Of a stretch of DNA of 26,759 bases, positions 21,551 through 26,759 are shown piece by piece. Where the stretch lies: positions 1 to 26,759 of the forward strand of contig JAWLBR010000039.1 in the NCBI GenBank assembly GCA_041687495.1, read 5' to 3'. This DNA comes from JAWLBR01 sp041687495. Its GTDB lineage: Bacteria; Bacillota; Limnochordia; DTU087; JAAYGB01. The stretch's first letter is position 1. Each line of letters starts with the position of its first letter. Both the position numbers and the translations under genes were made by a program. The notes under the pieces are model-generated. The model was not told the origin of the DNA and searched no databases. It saw only the letters and a list, made by a program, of their open reading frames with translations.

Positions 21551-23512
21551 TTGAATCGCAGAGTAATGTTAGCTGCCTTGCCCATGGTATTAGTCCTGAT
21601 GTTTAGCGCCCTGAGTCTCGCCTACAACGAAGCCCCGATGTTGCAAGAGAAGGTCGCTGCTGGCCTTTTGCCGCCCGTGGAGCAGCGGCTGCCTGAGAAC
21701 TCGCTGGTAATTGAGCCTCTGGATGGGATCGGCCAATACGGTGGCACTTGGCACCGGGTTACCGACAGCCGTGACTGGTCTTACATTCGCCTGGCTATGT
21801 ATGGCGGCTCACCTGTACGTTGGATAGATGACGCCCAGGGGATTGCCCCGAACTGGGTAGAAACTTGGGAACCAAATGCCGATCGGACCCAGTGGATTCT
21901 GCGCCTGCGCAAGGGTATCAAGTGGTCTGATGGCGACCCGATGGACGCACAAGACTTCATGTTCTGGTGGAAGGACATGGTTCTTAATCAAAACATGTCC
22001 GATCCGGTTCCGAATATGTTTATATCTGGAGGAACCACGGCTGTGATCACAGCACCAGACGATTACACGATCAAGATCGATTTTGCTGCCCCGTCGCCCC
22101 TGCTCGCTGAAAGTCTGGCAATCTGGGTTAACATCGGTATGGGAGACCGGATGATCGTTCCGTCCCATTATCTGCAGCAATTCCACCCAGATTACTCCAA
22201 CTACAAAGACTTTGAAGTGTTTGAGGAAAAGATGGAATGGTGGTTCAACCCCGAGTGTCCGGTGATTACAGAGTGGATGCCTGTTGAGTATCAGACGGCA
22301 CAAAAGTTGGTTTTGGAGCGCAATCCCTATTATTACGCCGTTGATACCGCTGGCAACCAGTTGCCGTATATCGATCGTATCGAGGTTGCTTATGCGGAGA
22401 ACTTTGAAGTGATTAAGCTGAAACTCTTAAATGGAGAGTCTGACATGCAAGTGCGCCCCTACCTCGATTTGACGGACCTCTCCATGCTGACAAAAGGCGC
22501 TCCATCTGGGAACTATAGAGTCATGTTCTGGGATAGCGGCTCAGGAACCGGACCCATGTTTCTTCTTAACATGAATCATGAGGATTCAGCAAGAAGAGAG
22601 TTGTACAAACAGCCTGAGTTCCGCCGTGCACTTTCCTTGGCCATTAATCGGCAGCAGTTGCTGAAAATGCTGTATTTCAATATGGGAGAACCGACTACCG
22701 GAACGATGAGTCCCAAGGCTGCTGAGTTCCACCGCAGCGAAGAGGGGCAAAACCTGTACGAAGAGTGGCGCGACTCTTATGTGAGCTACGAGCCCGAGAG
22801 AGCGAAAGCTCTTCTGGACGCCATTGGGGTTGTAGACCAAGACGGAGACGGTTGGAGAGACATGGCAGACGGTGGCAAGTTGACGCTTCGTATTGACTAC
22901 GCCGCCGGTGGTGGAGCCACATACAGGCAAACTGACGAGATGGCTAAGTCAAGTTGGGAAGCTATCGGACTGCGGACAATCCTCAATCCTGTTGATGGAT
23001 CACAGCTGTCCGTGATGGAGACTACCGCCACTTTTGATATTCGTAACAGTTGGGAGATCGGTGGAGTTCCGAACTTCATCTTGTTTCCGCAGTTCCTAGT
23101 TCCGGTTGATGGAACCCGCTGGGCACCACTGAATGGTGCTTGGTATTCTGTCCAGGGTACCGCAAAGGCCGAGACTGAGCTGGGAAAGACAGCACGAGAT
23201 CGTACTCCTCCCCGTGAGAGGCCGGAAGCTGGGGGAGTAGTTGAGCGGTTACAAGCTCTGTACGACCAGGCGAGAGTTGAGCCTGACGAAGCAGAGCGAG
23301 ATCGGCTAGCTCTAGAGTTTGTGCGAATCCATATGGAGGAGGGCCCGTTCTTCATCGGTACTGTCGGCAACTACCCCCGTGTGGTAGTCGTCAGCAATAG
23401 GATGCGCAATGTTCCGGAGAGGGAAGACCTACCGCTAGGCGGTTGGGTCAATCCATACATTGTACCGTATCCCGCCATAACGAATCCGGCTCAGTACTGG
23501 TTAGCAGAGTAG
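21551..23512 (+). CDS. Family-5 extracellular solute-binding protein, cassette copy 2
   Basis: This 653-aa exported binding protein has the same length as copy 1 when started at TTG 21551. The alternative is ATG 21545, two residues longer. The signal peptide has Arg3-Arg4, a hydrophobic core and likely cleavage after Ala24 (SLA/YNEAP); there is no lipobox. The mature protein follows copy 1 almost block for block (VAAGLLPPVEQRLPEN, QYGGTWHR, IKWSDGDPMDAQDFMFWWKD, FRRALSLAINRQQLLKM, VNPYIVPYPAITNPAQYW). Substitutions are spread through the protein, for example ASGNYRVMF-type changes near residues 315-325. It has no cognate DppBC genes next to it; instead CUT1-type permeases follow, which normally work with family-1 binding proteins. 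It therefore probably shares the transporter at 4470-8684 (inference). Confidence 0.93.
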   Translation: MNRRVMLAALPMVLVLMFSALSLAYNEAPMLQEKVAAGLLPPVEQRLPENSLVIEPLDGIGQYGGTWHRVTDSRDWSYIRLAMYGGSPVRWIDDAQGIAPNWVETWEPNADRTQWILRLRKGIKWSDGDPMDAQDFMFWWKDMVLNQNMSDPVPNMFISGGTTAVITAPDDYTIKIDFAAPSPLLAESLAIWVNIGMGDRMIVPSHYLQQFHPDYSNYKDFEVFEEKMEWWFNPECPVITEWMPVEYQTAQKLVLERNPYYYAVDTAGNQLPYIDRIEVAYAENFEVIKLKLLNGESDMQVRPYLDLTDLSMLTKGAPSGNYRVMFWDSGSGTGPMFLLNMNHEDSARRELYKQPEFRRALSLAINRQQLLKMLYFNMGEPTTGTMSPKAAEFHRSEEGQNLYEEWRDSYVSYEPERAKALLDAIGVVDQDGDGWRDMADGGKLTLRIDYAAGGGATYRQTDEMAKSSWEAIGLRTILNPVDGSQLSVMETTATFDIRNSWEIGGVPNFILFPQFLVPVDGTRWAPLNGAWYSVQGTAKAETELGKTARDRTPPRERPEAGGVVERLQALYDQARVEPDEAERDRLALEFVRIHMEEGPFFIGTVGNYPRVVVVSNRMRNVPEREDLPLGGWVNPYIVPYPAITNPAQYWLAE

Positions 23513-23523
23513 GGCTGTATGAC

Positions 23524-23551
23524 TTAGTGGGGAGTGTATGCTCCCCACTAA
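23524..23551 (+). other. Hairpin after cassette copy 2, lacking a T-tract
   Basis: TTAGTGGGGAG (23524-23534) pairs perfectly with CTCCCCACTAA (23541-23551) around a 6-base loop, followed by ACGCAATAG. It sits where copy 1 has a true terminator. Without a T-tract it probably lets transcription continue into the permease genes while protecting the upstream mRNA. Confidence 0.6.
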
Positions 23552-23684
23552 ACGCAATAGTTGCTCTGGTAGTGAACCGTAACTCAAATGGTCCGTCCAC
23601 AGGGCAGTTCTCCGTATAAGTATCCGAGTGGATGCGGACAAGGTGAGCCAACACAGAGAGAGATTCGGATGGGGAGGAGTTGCG

Positions 23685-24608
23685 ATGAGTACAGTCGGAT
23701 GGCTGACACGTGGACTAGGGATGTCCGCGTCAAGAAGACGGAACTGGATTGCTTTTTTTCTGTTTATTAGTCCTTGGTTAATAGGCCATGCCATTTTCAC
23801 CTGGGGACCGATCGTAGTCTCTGCGTGGCTAAGTTTGACTGAATATGATCTTGTTAACTCACCTACATTTGTAGGACTAGACAACTATAAAGAACTGTTC
23901 TTGTCGAGGTTATTTTGGCAGTCCCTCAAAGTGACTTTTTACTATACCTTCGGTGCTGTTCCGTTGAGTGTGATGGGGGCATTGAGTGTAGCGACCTTGC
24001 TCAACCAGAAAATACCGGGTCTATCGTTGTGGCGGACAGTTTTCTATCTGCCTGTCGTAACGTCTGGAGTAGCGGTTGCTCTACTATGGTCTTGGATTTT
24101 CCAGCCCAGCTACGGATTAGTCAATATTGCCCTGTATGAAGTTTTTGGGATTCAAGGACCGGCGTGGTTTTTCGATGAAAGCTGGGCCATCCCGGCGTTC
24201 ATTATCATGAGTCTTTGGGGAATTGGCGGGCCAATGCTGATCTATCTAGCAGGCCTTCAAGGAATCCCAACGCAGTTGTATGAGGCAGCAGAGATCGACG
24301 GAGCTACTGGTATACATAAGTTTCGACACATAACGCTGCCCCTTATTACCCCGGTGATATTCTACAATGCGGTGATGTCCCTAATCGGATCTTTCCAAGT
24401 CTTCACTCAGTCTTTCGTGATTACGCAGGGAGGTCCAAACTATGCTTCATATTTCTACGTACTGTATCTGTATCAGAACGCCTTTCAGTACTTTCGGATG
24501 GGATACGCCTCAGCTTTGGCATGGATTCTATTCTGCATTATTCTGGTAGCTACCATTGTTATGTTTAGGCTTTCCAACCGGTGGGTTTATTACGAGACAG
24601 TGGGGTGA
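23685..24608 (+). CDS. CUT1-type carbohydrate ABC transporter permease (MalF/UgpA-like)
   Basis: This 307-aa inner-membrane protein forms half of a sugar-translocation pore. The ATG at 23685 follows GGAGG (23673-23677) by 7 bases; the frame runs back to 23628 without a better start. There are six predicted membrane segments, the first in NWIAFFLFISPWLIGHAIF. The cytoplasmic EAA loop YEAAEIDGATGIHKFRHITLPL begins near residue 199 and contacts an MsmK/UgpC-type ATPase that is not in this window. Its stop overlaps the next start by 4 bases. It follows cassette copy 2 with only a read-through-type hairpin between. The substrate is probably a mono- or oligosaccharide released from, or related to, the sulfated substrate (inference). 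Confidence 0.93.
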   Translation: MSTVGWLTRGLGMSASRRRNWIAFFLFISPWLIGHAIFTWGPIVVSAWLSLTEYDLVNSPTFVGLDNYKELFLSRLFWQSLKVTFYYTFGAVPLSVMGALSVATLLNQKIPGLSLWRTVFYLPVVTSGVAVALLWSWIFQPSYGLVNIALYEVFGIQGPAWFFDESWAIPAFIIMSLWGIGGPMLIYLAGLQGIPTQLYEAAEIDGATGIHKFRHITLPLITPVIFYNAVMSLIGSFQVFTQSFVITQGGPNYASYFYVLYLYQNAFQYFRMGYASALAWILFCIILVATIVMFRLSNRWVYYETVG

Positions 24609-25483
24609 AAACATTGAACATCTCAAGCGTGCGAACATGGTGGTCTAGTACGAAGCGACAGGAGTCCATCGTCAGAGCAGTGGGGTTATTAGTTGTGGCC
24701 TTGGGAGCTGCTTTGGTGTTGGCGCCTTTGTTATGGATGCTCTCTACTTCGTTGAAAGCAGAGGGCATGGTGATGCTAATACCACCTCAGTGGATTCCAG
24801 ATCCTATTAGGTGGCGGAATTACTTTGATGCGTTTGAGTTCATGAATGGTATCACGGTATATCGGAACACAATCACCGTAACCGCAGTGTCAATGGTGGG
24901 CCAGTTACTGGCTTCTACATTGGTTGCCTTTGGTTTCTCCCGTGTCCAGGCTCCTGGAAGAGACAAACTATTTATTCTCGTACTAGCCGGACTAATGCTG
25001 CCCTATCAAGTGACTCTGATTCCACAGTTCTCTCTGTTTCGAAAAATGGGTTGGGTGGATACTTTGCTGCCTCTGGTTGTGCCTGCTTTCGCCGGTGGCC
25101 CATTCTTTATCTTCTTGGTGCGACAGTTTTTCTTGTCTATTCCACTTGAGATGGACGATGCGGCTCGAATCGACGGCTGTGGTTACTTTGGCATCTACTG
25201 GAGAATCATTCTTCCCCTGTCTCGGCCGGTTCTAGGTGTTGTGGCCATTCAGACGTTCATGAATCAGTGGAATGATTTTATGAGGCCGTTGATTTTTCTT
25301 CACTCCAGCCGGAACTACACGGTGGCTTTAGCGTTGCGATCGTTTACGGCGGACTATGGAATGACTCCTTGGCATCTGTTGATGGCCGCCTCGTTGACGG
25401 CTCTAGTTCCCTGTATCGTTCTCTTCTTCATGGCACAGCGTTATTTTATCCAAGGTATTGTGGTTACTGGAATGAAAGGGTAA
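24605..25483 (+). CDS. CUT1-type carbohydrate ABC transporter permease (MalG/UgpE-like)
   Basis: This 292-aa inner-membrane partner of the preceding permease has a GTG start at 24605, which overlaps the upstream stop as GTGA and indicates coupled translation. An in-frame TTG at 24614 is possible. There are six membrane segments, the first near VGLLVVALGAALVLAPLLWML, followed by STSLKAEG, a typical MalG periplasmic start. The EAA loop MDDAARIDGCGYFGIYWRII begins near residue 183, and the C-terminus (FFMAQRYFIQGIVVTGMKG) is standard for the family. No dedicated ATPase follows, which is normal because CUT1 systems often share one ATPase per cell. Confidence 0.94.
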   Translation: MKTLNISSVRTWWSSTKRQESIVRAVGLLVVALGAALVLAPLLWMLSTSLKAEGMVMLIPPQWIPDPIRWRNYFDAFEFMNGITVYRNTITVTAVSMVGQLLASTLVAFGFSRVQAPGRDKLFILVLAGLMLPYQVTLIPQFSLFRKMGWVDTLLPLVVPAFAGGPFFIFLVRQFFLSIPLEMDDAARIDGCGYFGIYWRIILPLSRPVLGVVAIQTFMNQWNDFMRPLIFLHSSRNYTVALALRSFTADYGMTPWHLLMAASLTALVPCIVLFFMAQRYFIQGIVVTGMKG

Positions 25484-25596
25484 TCCTTTTGTTCGTATGC
25501 AGATCACATCTGGAGGTGATACGTAGGGATAGGCCGTTTTTCGGAAGATGATATAAGTAAACCCTTTGCGGAGAAAAGGAAGGAGACAGGATTACA

Positions 25597-26759
25597 ATGA
25601 GAAAAGCTACAAGATTACTGTCAGTCGTGTTGATGTTAGGACTTCTCTTCGCTTCTGGCATAGTCTTTGCTGCAGAGGAAAAAGTTGAGATAAAGTGGTT
25701 GATGCGCAGTAACCCGTACGAGAACAAGTGGCAGAGAGAGGTTGTAATTCCAAAATTTGAGGCTCTCTACCCAAATATCAAGGTCAACTTGATTGTCGTT
25801 CCGCAGTCAGACATCGATCCCAAGTTATATACCATGGTAGCGGCCGGGGATCCACCGGATGTCTTCTCGACATGGTCTGACGCAGGCTTTAACGATTTTC
25901 ATCACCGTGGGCTTCTGCTTGACTTGACCGATTATGTCGCCCGCGATCTAAACATGAATGACTTTGTACCAGGTGTTTTTGACATCTATGGAGTGAACGG
26001 TAGGTACTATCACGTCCCCCAGGTCACCAACTTCGGAACAATGATGACTTACAATAAAGACTTGTTCGCAGAGGCCGGGTTATCGGATCTGCCGGCAAGT
26101 TGGGATAATAGTTGGTGGACATGGGACGAGATGGTGAATTACGCAAAGAAGTTGACAAAGAACTATGGTCAAGGGCTCCGGGCGCAGTATGGTATCGCTC
26201 CTCAGTACGATGTTCACCACATTGCCTATCTGTTCGGGGCAGACCCATACTTGCCAGAACACTATGAGACTGGAATCGCTCCAACAAGTAACCTTGACGA
26301 TCCAGATGTGATCGCTGGTCTGCAAGCTGTGGCAGATTTGATTCATGTTCACAGAGTGGCACCAACCCCTGCTGATACCCGTACTCTCGAGGCTCTAGGG
26401 AATATTTTCGCCACTGGAAAGATTGGTATGGGTTACTCACTGTCGACTCAGGCGTATGGAGCTTTACAGGGAGTGCCATTCAAGTGGGGATTGGCGCCGA
26501 AACCAAAGGCCAAAGACAATAAGACGGCGCTCTACAATGGAGCTTGGTTCATTTCTAAAGGAAGCAAACATCCCGACGCGGCTTGGAAGTTGCTCAGTTA
26601 CCTACTGACGGAGGAAGCTGCTCGGGACATGACTGTCGCCACCGGCTTCTTGGTTCCTCACAAAGGCGCAGTTGAGTCTTGGCTCGAGTTGTTCCCACCA
26701 GTCACAGGAATGGATATAGAGTCACTTCGTGAAGCCATCATGGGGTATCCTGAAAACTC
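25597..26759 (+). CDS. Family-1 extracellular sugar-binding protein, 3' truncated
   Basis: The gene is open to the window edge, with 387 residues visible; typical members are 420-450 aa, so only a little is missing. The ATG at 25597 follows AGGAG (25581-25585) by 11 bases. The signal peptide is MRKATR, a hydrophobic core, then likely cleavage after Ala25 (VFA/AEE), with no lipobox. The mature protein has SBP_bac_1 features: EVVIPKFEALYPNIKVNLI, the MVAAGDPPDVFSTW block, MMTYNKDLFAEAGL, WTWDEMVNYAKKL and a late NGAWFISKGSKHPDAAWKLLSYL block. It is the partner of the two CUT1 permeases and should bind a sugar in the periplasm. The 113 bases before it hold no clear promoter. Confidence 0.93.
   Translation, partial: MRKATRLLSVVLMLGLLFASGIVFAAEEKVEIKWLMRSNPYENKWQREVVIPKFEALYPNIKVNLIVVPQSDIDPKLYTMVAAGDPPDVFSTWSDAGFNDFHHRGLLLDLTDYVARDLNMNDFVPGVFDIYGVNGRYYHVPQVTNFGTMMTYNKDLFAEAGLSDLPASWDNSWWTWDEMVNYAKKLTKNYGQGLRAQYGIAPQYDVHHIAYLFGADPYLPEHYETGIAPTSNLDDPDVIAGLQAVADLIHVHRVAPTPADTRTLEALGNIFATGKIGMGYSLSTQAYGALQGVPFKWGLAPKPKAKDNKTALYNGAWFISKGSKHPDAAWKLLSYLLTEEAARDMTVATGFLVPHKGAVESWLELFPPVTGMDIESLREAIMGYPEN

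Noticed and set aside
1..26759. CRISPR arrays, tRNA or rRNA genes, insertion sequences
   Set aside because: No regular direct repeats with spacers, no transposase-like protein and no tRNA- or rRNA-like sequence were seen on either strand. The only large repeat is the gene cassette duplication.

Overview
The window carries 19 protein-coding genes, all on the + strand and tightly packed. Both end genes are cut by the window. No rRNA, tRNA, CRISPR array, transposase or phage gene was seen. It reads as a catabolic island of a bacterium that imports and breaks down glycosides or oligosaccharides. Purine-rich Shine-Dalgarno sites (AGGAGG type), many GTG and TTG starts and middling GC suggest a Bacillota-like fermenter. 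All four solute-binding proteins have plain signal peptides without a lipobox cysteine, which fits a two-membrane cell (for example Limnochordia-like or Thermotogota-like) better than a classical Gram-positive. The lineage call is inference only.

Layout. (1) 1-4210: the end of one operon, with a pair of peptide/opine/nickel-type ABC ATPases (DppD- and DppF-like) followed by a cytoplasmic GH116-type glycoside hydrolase, closed by a strong terminator at 4276-4323. (2) 4470-13661: a second operon holding a complete peptide-type transporter in the order D, F, B, C, family-5 solute-binding protein, then an FAD-dependent oxidoreductase and a uroporphyrinogen-decarboxylase-superfamily protein, closed by a terminator at 13701-13743. 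(3) 13.9-23.5 kb: a three-gene cassette (sulfatase, LacI-family regulator, family-5 solute-binding protein) present twice in tandem. The two copies are clearly recent paralogues along their whole length. (4) 23685-26759: two CUT1-type sugar permeases (MalF- and MalG-like) and a family-1 sugar-binding protein, cut at its C-terminus.

How the parts may work together (inference). Peptide-type transporters often carry oligosaccharides in such bacteria. The two cassette binding proteins have no permease of their own and could feed the DppBCDF-type transporter of region 2. The sulfatases, the GH116 enzyme, the oxidoreductase and the UroD-like protein all lack export signals, so processing would be intracellular: uptake of an intact, probably sulfated glycoside, followed by desulfation, oxidation or deglycosylation. 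The two LacI-type regulators probably sense two related ligands.

The strongest signals for a second look are the tandem cassette; the conserved inverted repeats before both sulfatases, which keep pairing although the arm sequences differ; the shortened hinge in both LacI-type regulators; and the matching hairpins that end the two cassettes, one a real terminator and the other lacking its T-tract just before the sugar permeases.
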